From NCBI GenBank assembly GCA_942159475.1, contig OW804095.1, positions 62,524,773 to 62,588,772 on the forward strand: a DNA stretch of 64,000 bases, written 5' to 3'. The number at the start of each line of letters is the position of its first letter. Position 1 is the stretch's first letter. The notes beneath the pieces were generated by a model. The model did not search any database. It was not told the origin of the DNA and saw only the letters and a program-made list of their open reading frames with translations. Source of the stretch: Sthenelais limicola. Its lineage: Eukaryota; Annelida; Polychaeta; Phyllodocida; Sigalionidae. A program made the position numbers and the translations under genes. Below, piece after piece: positions 25,489-43,763 of the stretch.

Positions 25489-25534
25489 GAATGTAAGATT
25501 TGTTTTGTCGTAATAACTGAAAATTCAGCTTTAA
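25489..25534. mobile_element. Decayed end of a TTAA-type element
   Basis: AGAATGTAAGA followed by a T-rich spacer and CTGAAAATTCAGCTTTAA resembles the right end of the nearby element (AGAATGTAAGA ... CTGAGAATGCAGCTTTAA, ending at 26,764). It keeps the same order and the terminal TTAA, with two mismatches in the last 18 bases and a shorter spacer. No matching left end was found upstream, so this looks like a solo or truncated relative. Confidence 0.6.
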
Positions 25535-25858
25535 ATAAATCTCTTAATTAAAATCCAATTAGAAGTTTTACTAAACGTTTACCTTTAGGATTACATTAAT
25601 GTTATGGTAGTTTTACTTATTTTCATGTAGCTGGCAATACGACCGTGATATCCTTAACCGTTAATTGCATTTAAGACAGAAGGGACTTGAAATCAAAATA
25701 GTTTATATACTTTTGAATATCATATTAGAAACTTGAAATAAATGCTACTGTTGGGACTATGGTAAATAATTCAATAAATGTAATCATGAAGTGTGTGGGC
25801 TACATGCGTGCTCCGAATTCAAATTCGAAATTACCAAGGCGAAAAGAAAACCTTTATG

Positions 25859-26764
25859 TTAAAGCTGCATTCTCAGCTATCATGAGTAACACAATCTTAC
25901 CAAATGTACTCATAATATGACTTATAGGACTGAATTTGTCAATATTCTGCTGCTGTTATATGTTTATACAAGAAGTTGAAGTAGTTTCTTTTACATAACA
26001 ACTCATCCGCCAAGGACATACTCCTGGGGGTAGAGGATACGTGTGAAAGAAAATGCCAGCTTAACTTTATTTTGCTGGCGGCTAAATCTTAGGCAAAGGT
26101 TATTCGGCGATAATAATATAGTATTGGGGGCCCTTTCAAAAGAGTTTGAAAGGAGGCTAAATGCCATGAGCATAGCATCTAATTGTAATGGCTCAATTTG
26201 TAAACCCTTTAAAGGCAGGAGAAGTTTGTATCGATTTTTACAGAGACGGTAGAAGACCCTCCGGTGCAACTTATTATCTGGGTATTTACCAAATATCTCC
26301 TTGCGTTTATACTATGTATAATTATCAGAAAATCCAAGAGGGATTACTTTTGAGGAAAAAGAGTGTAGTAAAATTGGTTGAAAATAAGAAAATCAAAAAT
26401 AAATAAAAAAGAGTTCATGAAAAACTGAATTAACAACATGTTTTAGTAGTGTATGAGCCAAGAAGGCAGGATATGGTGAATAAACTTGTCAAAAAAAGAA
26501 AAGGAATTTGAAGTCGAGACAGTTGAGCGAAAATAGCCGCCGGTGAGCGATAATAAGTGAAGCCATCATAAGAAATTATTCGGGTGGGTCCTCCAAGTAC
26601 AAATAAGGACTGCCTGGACGTTTTAGAAGCCCCGTAGCAAAAACAACGCGACAGAATCCTCCAAAATTTCGGTCAGATGACTTTTAGATGGGTTGGAAAA
26701 GAATGTAAGAAAATGTAGAAATACTTTGTTTTTTTACCGACGTTAACTGAGAATGCAGCTTTAA
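25859..26764. mobile_element. 0.9-kb TTAA-flanked non-autonomous DNA transposon
   Basis: TTAAAGCTGCATTCTCAG at 25,859-25,876 is matched exactly by its reverse complement at 26,747-26,764, so the element reads TTAA, a 14-bp inverted repeat AGCTGCATTCTCAG, interior, inverted repeat, TTAA. TTAA duplication is known for piggyBac and Kolobok superfamilies; the terminal AG is unlike the usual CCY start of piggyBac, so Kolobok is somewhat more likely. The interior has overlapping frames of up to about 88 codons on both strands that do not resemble a transposase. A related decayed end lies 325 bp upstream. Confidence 0.82.
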
Positions 26765-31226
<4,462 letters not shown>

Positions 31227-31783
31227 CTATACTAGTTTACTAAATTTTCATTTTTCAATACATTGCATAATAGGTCACCGATTGGCTGACCCGCACCTGT
31301 CCAAAACCGGGTAGGGCTAATGAGGCATTTGTAATCACCCATTGATTCGGTTCGTGGAGGAGGAATAACAAGATATGATTCACATTCTATTATTACTCTG
31401 ATTTTAATGAGTGTGGATTGGTGTGGATATGTGACCAGGCACAGAATAAATGACAGTGTCCCTTATATCATGTAGAATCCATGATGGGTAAATGAAAGCT
31501 CCCTCTAGCTGAAACAGGCTTCGATCATACCTGGCAAAGGCTGCGTTGACTGCGTTCCGCCAGGCGTTTTGTGAGTAGTATTAGGAACGTCGCTTTGCAG
31601 CTGGGCATTACACATTGTTCATTAGCCCTCATATATGTGGCTGACGCACCATTGTACTCTAGTTACCCTGTCGTACATCATTCAGGTTATACCTTACTAT
31701 ACATGTACCAGGAATAAACAACTCCATTACATCGTTTACCTTTTGTGTCACACCACTATATTGGTAGAGCACCACTATAAAGA

Positions 31784-31817
31784 TTCTGTGTTACACTACT
31801 TGTAACATAACACAGAA
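31784..31817. repeat. Hairpin, 10-bp perfect stem
   Basis: TTCTGTGTTA (31,784-31,793) pairs with TAACACAGAA (31,808-31,817). A second partial pairing (ACA/TGT) within the loop could extend it with a bulge. Too short for a microRNA precursor. Confidence 0.6.
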
Positions 31818-34038
31818 CAAATAAAGAGATGTGAGCATATAAACTTCTAGAAACGCTATGATTCCAGAAGAAGTCTCTACATTTGTCTAGAATAATGAAC
31901 CACCACCAATTAGAGGAGGGTCTACTGACCGCCCTCCGCCGGTTGTCAAGGCCCCGCACGTCTACTCTTTTAATTGTTGCAGGACCCTAGGGACAGGGAT
32001 CATTGCCAGCCTGTGGCCATCTTGGGAAAGAGCGCTCTGGAGTCCCACGTGTTCCCTCGGACCTCAGCACCTGGGGTTAATTCATCTCTGGCATTGGAGA
32101 AGGCCCATATCATACTCTCTCCGGATTCCTCCGGCTGTCTTAGATTGCAGGGACTATTTTGCCCCTCGCGCCTGGGGCTATTCTGCCACCCCTACCCCCA
32201 CCCTCGTTTCCTTCTCTCCTTTCACCTCCCTCTGTTTCTCCTCCCTTTCTTCCACCCAGCTCTCTTGTGATCAAACTTGAACTTTTGCTGCAGCTCCCAG
32301 TGGACAAAGTACTCTTGTCTCAGTAGGGTAGAAAGCCAGTCGTGTATAAGATAGAATACGGTCGGTTTGCAGTCCCTCAGGGTACTAGCGGGACGAAGCA
32401 TTTATTTTCATGTTTTGTTATCGCATTCGAAGTCAGGGTCCCTCAACCATCGCCGGATTACAGTTGGGCAAGATATCCATACATCTTGCCTAAATCTAGT
32501 GAATACACCAACGAAATATTCTATCACACGCATCCGCAACCACACAGATAAACAATACATATTCATATAATAATGTTGGAACACTAGCCGATAAGATGAT
32601 ACAGCATCTATCAAGACGAGTGTCTCAGAATAGTGCAAAAAGACAAGGCGCGTTATTAGTAGTATAATCAAGTCATTATTGAAGCAAAGGACCTGTACCC
32701 AGATTCTGGGTGTATTCTCCCGATGCTCCGATGCGAGATTATTAATGATATTGAATTTCCATGCTGAGGCATCGCGCCAATTCATTTATTGAACCGATTA
32801 TTCCCCTACATCCAATAGACCAAAGAGTAAAGTCAATAACAGCCACGACTTGGGCAATATATCAGGCGGGCTTATCACAGACCATCCATAACTTCACCCC
32901 CTAGTATCTGCGGTATCTTAGGCATTGGTGTTCACAGTCTTTGCCTTTCCGCCCGAGGGCGATCAAAATGGATAATCCCTGATCGGACAGAGAAAATGAG
33001 AACCAGCACCCTGATGAAAACTGGTGCAGAATGTTGGCTCCGAAAGAACTAAATTCCCATTTCATTAAACATTCCCAGTGCACCTGCCAACGCTCAGTCC
33101 GTTGTCTCCCTTTGATGGACAGATGTCATAATTGAAACGAGAAAGCTGAGAAAATGAAAAGGCACGGGTAGTACCTTTGAATGTACATGCACACAAGTAT
33201 CTTATATTGCCATTGTAATATCTCAGTATCTGTAACACCGTACCGATAGCGTGTTAAGGTAAGTGGGCTCCGGTAGCGCTTGCATCCGTTTAGAGTATAT
33301 CCATCCAAGTTCAAGAGAATAGCATTTCAGAGTTTTAGATTAATACGAAACGGTCAGAGCCAAAGGGGAAAGAGGTATGTATCAAAGAAATGGTATCCTT
33401 GACATTTTATATATGATATGAAATCTTCCAAATGAGGTCTACTCAGGTCTCGAAACATTTCCTGATAGTTGATAGGCATCCTTATAGGAACGCTTCTTAT
33501 CAGTAAATAACCAGATTGTGCTGATATACTTCTTCTCCATGACACATTGAGAAATGATAAAATTTACATCTGATACCGATTAAACTTAAAGGAACTATAT
33601 ATCAGTGCAACCCGGGAGTGCAACCTATACTGAACGTGTATGACAGTCGCAAAGGGAGCCTTCAACTCCGCCCCTCGCCCCTGACCCATTCCACATTCCT
33701 GATGGCAAAGTACACACCTTCAGATGGAGTCCCTGCCTTCTCTTTGGGGAAAGCATAAAATGAAGATCGCCGTGACGTCTCGATCAATGCTTCATATTGA
33801 ACAAGAAAGTAAGGTGCATTCCCATGGATACAATTTGATGCTGTTCCATGCACATTAAAGTCCACTGAATCCCGGTCTAACCCTCACCCACTAAGATTCT
33901 CTCAGCTAATGAGGGGAAGATTCTTTTAATTTGGAATAAATGTCAGTAGAAATTATATGTCTTTAGTTTATTGACGCAAGTTGAAAGACTTGATGATAGC
34001 AATGGCTTTCCTGAATATAAATTACACCGGGAGAATCG

Positions 34039-34069
<31 letters not shown>

Positions 34070-37000
34070 TCTCTAACGGAGTCTTTATAAGAAAGAGTCA
34101 AATGTTTCCGCAAGACGTTTTGCAACAGAGGCAGTGTTTGGATCATGTTGCACTGAATATTTGCGATTAGATCAAATAAGTTATTACGACCGCCTCTGTT
34201 GAAGAAATCAAACGGGGCTGTTTGTAGAAGTGGGATTAATTTTTCAAGTTTGGGAGGTATAAACCTAAAGCACTCCACAACGTCAGATCGTACGATTAAC
34301 TTTAATAATGGGACCTTTAAGGATGGGAGCTTTCATCCCCTTGATGCTGCGCGCGCAGCGGGAAGCGAGAAACAACATGAGAGCGATATTAAGGGATTAT
34401 ACCTTGGCGGCAAGTGACGTGTTGCCCAGGATTAGCATGCTTACTTAATACATTCATAAAAAGAATGAGGTAAATTGATGATAATGGCATGCCTCTTTAG
34501 AAGAGCAAAAATGACCTGTTTTACTGATAGAGAGATCGATGGTTGTCAGTACACGAGGGGACTATTAGAAAGCGGACAGTTACTTCATACCGTCTAATGA
34601 AGGCACTAAGTCTTGCGAGTCAATCTCCCACAACACATTAAACCACGCATCTCTACACTCTCCTGTCATCAGTTATATCAAACTCCTCCAATCCCTCTTA
34701 TAGACTCCTTATAGTATAGACACTGACCATCGATTGTGCCTTTATCCTAGAATATAAAGTATGCATCACATTTTCATTATTCATTTTTGCGGACATAACC
34801 ATTGGATAAAAACTTAAATTCTTATTGAACATGCAATGACTATTCTTTAAGACATCCATCATCAGTTTATCACAAAATGTATGGCTTTACCCAATGCTGA
34901 CATGGATCTTTCTCTGGATGTTAGTACATCAATTCTAAACGGCGTATATTATATATGCTTCAGACGACAAGTTCAAACTTGAAAGCCAGAAATAATATAT
35001 TGACAATTGGTCAATGATTGATCCTAGCTGAGGAAGCAAACAAAAAGCTGAGAAGTGTTACCAAGACAGCTGATAGCTGTAACAGCTATTCCATAGTATA
35101 GATCGAAGTAGGCAATTAATTACTGTAGCATAAATATACTGTAATGAATATACCCTCAGCAAGCGGTCTTAATCTTCTTTACGATTTGTATTGACAATTT
35201 CAGGTGCGCAGACGACTAAACAGAAATACAGAAGATGGAAAGGATAACAGACGCCTATAAAATCGACTGGACTTGATCTCTAGCACAGCACTATTGTCAA
35301 TACTCTATGTACATTTCAAGACTAATATTTGAATTTACCAGCGTGGGTTGTTTTTATCTGTTGATATACAAGAAAACCATTCTATATTTTAGTTAACATT
35401 TCAAACAAAAACCTTAACGAGAATGAGGGAATTTCGATTCCTTACATTGGGCCAAATAAAATAAGAGAAAGTTGTAAGGGATATTTTTTTCCAAAAAATT
35501 GTACACTTTGTATTACAAATGACATCGTTTAATCCACATTAGCTTGACATGTGGACAGTATTGATTGATGATTGTCCTTTTGTCTAGTCTAAGTTATTAG
35601 CCGGTTCGTGCTAGTGGCTGATAACCTCCCAACACCAATAACCCCTGAGGCAGCAATGTTATTACTACTATCCACCACACAGTACAAGCCAATAGATAGC
35701 ACCCACCATTATGCTACATATACATACATATGCTGCGCACATTCTGTAGGCCAGCCACTGACCAGGGAGCCATATTGAAGGGTTATTGAATGAAGGGTCT
35801 AAAGTCAACACCCAGAGTATTCCCAATCGAGCTTGGGCATGACTTGGACCACTATGACAGGCCTGGTGGGCCGGTCGGAGGTTACGAGCTGGAGGGGCAT
35901 CAGGTCTCCCCCGGAGAGAGTCCAGTTTCTTGTTTCAATAGTCTGTCCTGGGAGTTATCCTGTCACGAGCACAGCAGGATCATACACGAAGCCCACACAC
36001 ATCTATGGGCACCTACACCGAGGCATCTCCATGCCAGAGTCATTGCTACAGGAAGACTACTGTGAAAGGATCTGCATGAAGCCCCACGTTGTTTAGATAC
36101 AGGAATATATTTCCTGGTGACAGTTGACTGGACCACTCAAAGGCTCTCTGGCTTACTTTGCCCTTTCTGGTCCAGCCCATGAGGCCCTGAGGAAATATCG
36201 TGTTTCTCAATATGATTTATAAGGCAGAGTCATATACATTTCTATCTGGCGACATCCCTGTCGTTCTAGAAAATGATGGATTGTACAAACTATAAACTAG
36301 AGTTGGTAAATTAATTCATTCAAACGATGTATTTTTCATTCTGAGCTTCGCAATTTGGCTTGCGCTCTAGAGATATAAATACACCCTAGGCTATGGCAAC
36401 GCATTTAAGCTCATCACTAAGGCAATTTAAATACATAACTCACCATTATTAGATCCATTCATGCTATGCCCATAAAGAAGGATCATATCAACTAGGAACT
36501 CAAATAGCCCGAGGCAAATGAAAAACCTTCAAGTTAGTAATCCCATTCAATCGCGAACCAAATTTGCATTTGACCCTCTTTGGAAAAGGCTCCAGGGCAA
36601 AATACGCCTTGTTCGTGTTAAATTAACGAGTCGATGTATGCAAATGGACCTCCCTGGTGTAATTAGGCTACTTAAGGACGTCTTAAGTGAATTGTTTTCG
36701 CCCTGTTTTCGCCGCTGGTACACAATTATCAACAAACCTCCAACCATCTCGCCTCAGAAAAATGGTCCCTATCAGTCTCGTCAATAGACCTGCGTTCTAT
36801 GCAAGTAAACGGAGGGAGGATTGTAGCGTTTCCCTTGATAGTCACGCATACGTGGAGAATATGACATAAATCCATGGGAGAATCCACGAGAGCAGGAATG
36901 GGCATGTCTGGATTGAATCAGTCAGTAGGAGCTTAGTGTTGTACAATGTTACTTAAATTTAAGCAGAAATAAATGAAGATACATGTATAGCGTACAACTT

Positions 37001-40000
37001 CTACTAAGTCCTTAACGACCCCCGGCCCTCTCAACAATGGAACCGGATAAGATCGGCTCTAAAGTAAGATTGTGAGAGTTGAGGGGTTCTGACTGGAGCA
37101 TTCATCTCTGTCCTACTTCTTCACCCCTAAATTTCCTATGGATGAAAAGATCAGGTTTAAAATAAGTATGTCTGTATATTCATTAATTCCGTCTTACTAT
37201 GCAACAGAAAAGGACAGAATAATGTAGGTAACACTTGGCAACTCATACACGAATTTGCTAATTTAACTCAAATCAAATATAATGCTTCCTGGCTCCATTC
37301 AACATCTCACTTATTAAGAAAATCTAGCACAAAGGAAAACTGCAGGAGGAGGTGAAATGGAAAGGGGAAACCAAATGAACTATGGAATGTAATCATTGGG
37401 CTTAAACAAGAAGGAAAACTAAATAAGCTCAAAAGAAACAAATTTGTTTTCTTTTGCTGGAAAGGAATGGTATTGTTCAAACAGGGTCGGACTAGGCGTA
37501 AAATACGTAGCTACAGGAAAGGTTTTCTGCGACGTAAAACAAAGATTTATGGCATGGTGTAAAACTCACAATGCAAATTGTAATTAGTGGACAAAGGCAA
37601 CGCAATCCCCCCCTATAAAATATCGCCACACACATTGGAAAGAACTTTCCTCTCTTCGCTTTTTACATCCGCATTCGAAAGTATAAAGTAAATGCTCACT
37701 TAGACCCAGAAATAGCTTTATTAACATAAAAATCACAAAGCTATTATGATCAAAGAACTTATCAAACAGGCTGCGTATTCGGATCAAATATATAACGTAT
37801 GTACACAGATATGTTCCATTATAACTATTGCCTTATAGGTTTTCACAGAATATTCAAACATGGTATTCTGAATATGGATTCAAACAAAGTTGCAGTGCAG
37901 CAGTTTAAAACACATTCTGCGTGTTTTACTAGATTAAAATCCGGTTCGCAAAAGGTTTACAAGCCAATATATGCACCCCAGAGGCTTTTCCAGCGGTGAA
38001 TCTGGGTAAATGCCCCAGACAACTAATGTGAAAAGACAAAAGCCAGTTCCAATGCTGCAAGCCACAGAAAATTCCTCAAACGCGGAATCAGAACTGCAGG
38101 TTGAGAATCTCCAGACAGCCATTGATGGAATGAAACAGCAATTTGTCCCTCTCGAGCTTTCCCCCAAATGCATTTCTTTATTAATATTTGTTCATATTTG
38201 AACGTCCATTCCGCCAAAAGATCACATGACTTGACGACCCGATCCCACATAAAGACGTTAAAATTCGATTAAACATTTATGGGCCGACAGATAAGCAGAT
38301 GTTGTAGTACGAAAAAATGGTGCTTTATTGCAGAGAGTGGAGATCCATGAGATGAATATCTAAATGTAGATCTTTTCCTGTCCCATCTTAATCAATCTAT
38401 GTCAGCATTATTATTGAATTCGGTAGTGCATTTAAAAGATGAGATTGTGAATGAAATAATAATCAAATTGAAGTAGATCCAGTAGCACAGCATTCATAAA
38501 CGGTGGAGACTTTCGTGATGGTACAAATTCGCATTTACTTCGATTCATGTGCAGCTAAACCCCGCGTTTCCCTGGTATTCAGTTAGAACATGAAAGGGAG
38601 GTCTGTTCTATTCATTCGCAACACGAATGAGGAAATTAGACAGCCAAAAGCATCCATATAGTGTGCACATTTCTAAAGCGGACTTCTATTATTTAGCTGA
38701 AGTAAAAAATATGCTGATATCCATCTTTCGGAAAGCTAAGAAAAATCCAGGAATTCATTTTCGTCATCAAATATCAACCAGAATTTTCTAATTTCTCTGG
38801 TTGCAACACCCGAGAGGAAATCAATACCGGGTGGTTTCCTAAAATCCAAAAATTGAAATGTAAACTGTCAGAAACTGGAATTTGATCAAAATCAGTTTCT
38901 AAAAATTCGAGGAATGGGAATACAGGTCAGGTGTGTCTCTGCTGGAAATGGGCCATTAATGTCCATTGTTTATAGCAGTGGGACTGGCCACAAATGGCAG
39001 CAAGCCCCAATTTATTTGGGGCCTATTCGTTAAACAGGGCATTTACCTCCGTTTAAATGCTGCCATGGGCATTTTATCTCAGGGCACATCCAGTCAGATG
39101 CTCGTCCTTAGATATTGAATCGTATCCATATTTTTCCTTTAAAGTAAGGTATTTAAATTCCCCAGATGATATTCCGCTCGCTTCAAATTCGGGAAAAGTA
39201 AATATTGCTGTATTGATTTCAACCCACCATTCTGTGAAATCCTCTAGACAATCCTTCTTTTTCTTTAGACCCATCTTAACTGACACATAATGTCCAAATT
39301 TAATTATTCTTTCTGGCAAGATCGACGTGTATTCTATGCCTTTATCGGCATATATCATATGCATCGAAACATAAACTAGTAGATCTATAGTGTCCAGGCC
39401 ATAATCCAATATAAAACAGATTACGAGGAGAATGATATAGGCCTACCGCCACAAGCTGACAAATACGGCAAGATTCATTCCAATTCAATACATCTTCAGT
39501 ATTGGTAAACTGGTCCAAGGCACCCAGAACCGAAGCCCGAGATATATAAAAACCACTAGGTATGGGCATAATATCTCATTCGGGAGATGAATAGCATCTA
39601 GTGATCAGATGAAATTATTCTTTCAGTTGTTGTACAGGGGATTTGGCGTGTCACACAGAGAGCAATCGGAAACAATGACCATAGATAAGCTATAGATAAT
39701 TCACATAAACATTATGTTTATAAGCTGACATCAAGGTGATAAAGGACTACAAAATAAAGTAGCAGTTTCCATCAAAAAGCTAGCACCCGTAAAGAATCCT
39801 TTCTTGTTCCTGCTGCAGGCAACGTATAGATTCTATAGCTTGTCTGTCTCCCCCTGGCTACGATATAAAAGTTTGCTCTGACCAACTGAATGACCAGTGG
39901 CTCGCCCGGAGGATGAATGTCAGAATGCCCTGGCCATGTATCTATACTAGCACCAGTTTTTCACCAGATTGGATTAGCTACATGTCTGGAACATACTTAT

Positions 40001-43000
40001 TATATACATAGGTTGCATGAAAGCAAAACTACATTGTCTCCCGTAGAGACAAAATACGCCTTTGACTCGAAAGCTAGCGACGTGGTGGGTCTAATAACAA
40101 AAGAAAAAAAACTCACGTGCAAACCCATTAAGTTAGAGACGTTTTGGCGCCCATTAAAGCTAAGACCCACAGCCAAGTTAGTGTATATCAAGGCTCTCTA
40201 CATAATTTATCTGCCGCTGCTGCGGCGCCTAGATGATGGTGGGTCTTTAATATATCCGCATTATCTGATCGTAATTATAATCGTGAGATTGAATGTCTCA
40301 TGCTGCTCCGCAAGACTTCGTTTTTCAGAGCCACGAGCAGTGATATATACATTGCTGGGACGCAAAGTTCATCAGAAAGCGAAAGATTTGATAAGGCTTT
40401 CACGCCACCATGAGTAAGGGCGTACGCAACATTGATTTGAGATAGATATATGACTGCAATGGGATAGACACAAACAAAGCGGAGGCCGAAGGAACGAAGA
40501 AAATGGCTATGCAAAGAACAAAGGGTACACGAGGGAGATGGGTATAGGATAGTTCTATTTGTAGAATTATGGGACAAGAATTTCAAGGGGATCTCATTCG
40601 ACATTCAAGACGAGAAAAGTGTGCATGTTGATTAATAACTATCAAGTAATCAATTATGAATTACATATAGCTTGTGAACCATAAAAAAGAAATCTGATAT
40701 TGGTTTTTGGTGGAATAGAGATGATGAAGAACATGCGTGTGTAGACGATGTATGAAGTGGCGTTAGTAGTATGTGGCAACGGTGAATTGAGTCGGGCAAG
40801 GTATACGTATTAGAAAGTAGTATAAGGAAAAAGGAATTGATGTCAGGATAAAAAAACAGGGACCAGGGACTGCATTGAATATATTAATGCAGTTGAAAAG
40901 GAAGTATTACCAATCTACACCCGGGAATCCCACAATTGCTTAGTTTCGTGCCAAAGTCGAATTTGGCGAGGGCAGACGGGGTAAACCATTTTGACTGCAC
41001 GGGTACGTGGGATGATGGAGGTGCGTTACCTTTCGCCACACTAGAATCAAGTTAAACAGACTTAACGCTGCCCCTGAACTCGAGCGTATGAATAAAGCGC
41101 ATCAAATATTCATACAGATTAAGTACTAGGTGTATAACCGAGGCATTGATCCAACTCCTCCTCCGCCCCTCACATCCAATACCACTCAATATCTCAATCA
41201 AAATAAATAGCCCAGGGACAGCACCCAGTTAGCAAGGGGACACAATTTACAAATATTTATGCAGGCACAAATCGCATGCTCACTGGATATAATCAGTAGC
41301 CATATAGCTCTCTGTTGGACAGCTATTATGGTTTGATATCAGGGGAAGCGTTCTTTTATCCGGGCAGGGGCGGGGGCCCGCGACACGTTGATATGATATA
41401 GGAGTGCCTTGGGCAAGCTCATATAAAACTTGCGCATTTCATATTATCGACCTAAACACCGTTGATGAGGACGACAGATGCGATTCTCAGCATTCAGGGC
41501 CTTAGCTTAGTCAACAATTTATAGGATCAGCATAATGGAAAATAAACCAACAAGAAAAGCATCTCCGCTCCCATTCCCAATAGGCCTGCCCTGTGAAATT
41601 TCACGGCGTATTAATCTCGTTATATAGTCCGTGTAGTCCTGGCTTCAATTGTCATCCACATTGTATAATCCACTTATCAAATTGTAGAATCATACATAGA
41701 TATTTTTTGTCTAACTATGTTTGACGCACATACTGACGTCAGTGAAATAAAAGCTATGATACACATGTTCAGGACAGTAAGTCTAGGCATATCTTCTAGA
41801 CGCTTTTCACATATGTCATAATCTAAAGTGCGATGTCTTCGTGTTTTAAGCACAAAAATACTCAGATTTCGATGCCGTATATAGTGACACAAATATGACG
41901 CATCTAGGGAGAGGCACTATTATTTTAGTGGGCCCCGTTGCCTTAAATTTGAACATATTGTTCTTGTGTGCTAATTTTATGCGAAATTGATGTCACCTGA
42001 TTTTTTAAATAGCTCTCAGACTAGTTCACTTTACAGATGCCTCATCAAGCTATTTATATTTGAGCTTTTTACAAGTTAATCTCTGTTACATAATTTCATG
42101 GTATGTGCAGATGAGATCCCATCGCAATGAGCTTCGCCTCGGACGGACCAAGCCACTTTAACACAAACTTTCAGACCTGTTCACCCATACTAACCGATGG
42201 GTCCCTCGGCCTTTGAACAGACATTAGACAAAAGCAAGTTCTGGTGGGATCAACCCCGGCCATCCATTTCATCGCCAAAAAGCAAGTACTGAAGCAGAGC
42301 CCCTCACAGGGGGACTAGATCCAGCACACATTGGCTATATACATATATAGCTATAGGGATCCGAAATCTGGCTCAACTGCCTTCTATTGTTTTAATCCGC
42401 ATCGATTGGCCGACAAGGTGATTGGGATACATCCAGAGGTGGGCCTTATCTTTACTTCGATCTATCCCCAGCCTCCAGATACAAAATAGATATTTCTACG
42501 AGAAGCACTTAATCCTGGCTCATCTAACACTGGCTGCAATTGAGGAGCCTAAGAGGAGCATATCATACCATTTTATTGGCACAGGAAAGAGACGGCAGAC
42601 ACTTTAATCTTGCAATGGCGTCTAGCTATAGCGCCACGCGAACCAACTTCAGCAACATTCTGACCAATGGACAGGAAACAACCGATTAAGTATTATATTG
42701 AGCTAAAGTTCCAAAGAGACGCTATGGTAGTCTATTAATCTACATTCGGGTAGAAATACCGAACACCAAGAGACGGATACAGATTATAAGTGAACAAGTG
42801 GCTACTCACATAACACATGATTTCCTTCTAAGTTATTATTTTGGTAAATATGTCTTCTACTCATTTCCCCCTTCACCCATATCTCTATAAGATCCCCCCA
42901 ATCCAGTTCCACTCAGAGGAACTAGTGCTTGTCAATAAGAGTTTGTATGATTTGCATTAGATCCGCATGAGTCGGTCATAAAAATACACCCTGTGAAAAC

Positions 43001-43731
43001 CCTAGTTAGTAATGGATGAAGTGCACCTGGCTTCATTGAAAGACGCTAATGACACGCCAGTGTTCATTGGATATATACACATTTCTATCCACTCAAGTAT
43101 TTCTTGTGGTCGCATCCAGGCAAGAGATTCTAATTCCTGTTGTCATGCCTATTTCTCGCGAGCCGAACGAGCCGAAGATGTAAAAACAATACATTTGTTT
43201 GCGTCAAGTAATTATACTTCACTCCTAGACTGCCAACTCAAATGGCCAAAAAAAAGCCACTCGGACGCCTTTCAATTAGAAACACATCCATTCTGTGGCA
43301 CAATTACATGACATTTTTCTAGCACGCTTCTTAAATGATCTAGGTTTCTTTTGTTTTGCACTAGCCGCGACCAAATTGGAGGAGCCTCAGACCGGCATAA
43401 CATAAAGAAATGGAAATCAGGGGACAGCCTGCAAAAGAAATCTCTGAAGATTCACGCGGCCATGCCGCCCGAACCGGAAGAGGTCTTAATAAAGGCCCAC
43501 CAGCAGGCATGAGTCGCGTGAAATTATTCGGGAGAACCCTTGCACCAAGAGTCTGTATCATGTGCGCTCGTTTGTTAAATACACCAGGGGTTCTGTTAAC
43601 GTCTAATTCAATACACCCTCCGGGAGATCATCTTTCGTATAGAAGCGACTGAAATGTGTCAATATAGCAGAAGTATGTTCCATTGAGTGACAAGAAACCC
43701 CAGGATAGTGCTGAACACCAATGTACTATAC
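31818..43731. other. Unassigned sequence, long feature-poor stretch
   Basis: The longest interval without a recognisable feature. The largest open frame of the window (39,917-40,417, plus, 166 codons) lies here but its translation is not recognisable. At 32,190-32,262 the plus strand is a long pyrimidine run ending in CCCAG, which resembles a 3' splice site, yet no plausible exon follows. A GT/G tract at 34,041 is listed separately. A perfect ATAGCTGT-A-ACAGCTAT palindrome occurs near 35,081. Confidence 0.45.
34041..34069. repeat. (GT)n(G)n composite simple repeat
   Basis: About seven GT units run directly into about fifteen consecutive G. The same composite architecture recurs at 43,732. 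Long G runs are candidates for G-quadruplex formation and for sequencing errors in length. Confidence 0.95.
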
Positions 43732-43763
43732 TGTGTGTGTGTGTGGAGGGGGGGGGGGGGGGG
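43732..43763. repeat. (TG)n(G)n composite simple repeat
   Basis: About seven TG units, then GGA and roughly eighteen G. This is the same GT-to-poly-G arrangement as at 34,041, with unrelated flanks. Confidence 0.95.

Noticed and set aside
32155..32270. Long pyrimidine tract ending in CCCAG, like a 3' splice site
   Set aside because: No plausible exon or branch-point context follows. Pyrimidine-rich simple sequence explains it.
39917..40417. Longest open frame, 166 codons, plus strand
   Set aside because: No recognisable domain, ordinary noise composition and no start or splice context. One frame of this length is not surprising in 64 kb on six frames.
41128..41147. TTAAGTACTAG, resembling the start of miR-252
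   Set aside because: Match breaks after the seed-like part, and no hairpin partner arm was found.
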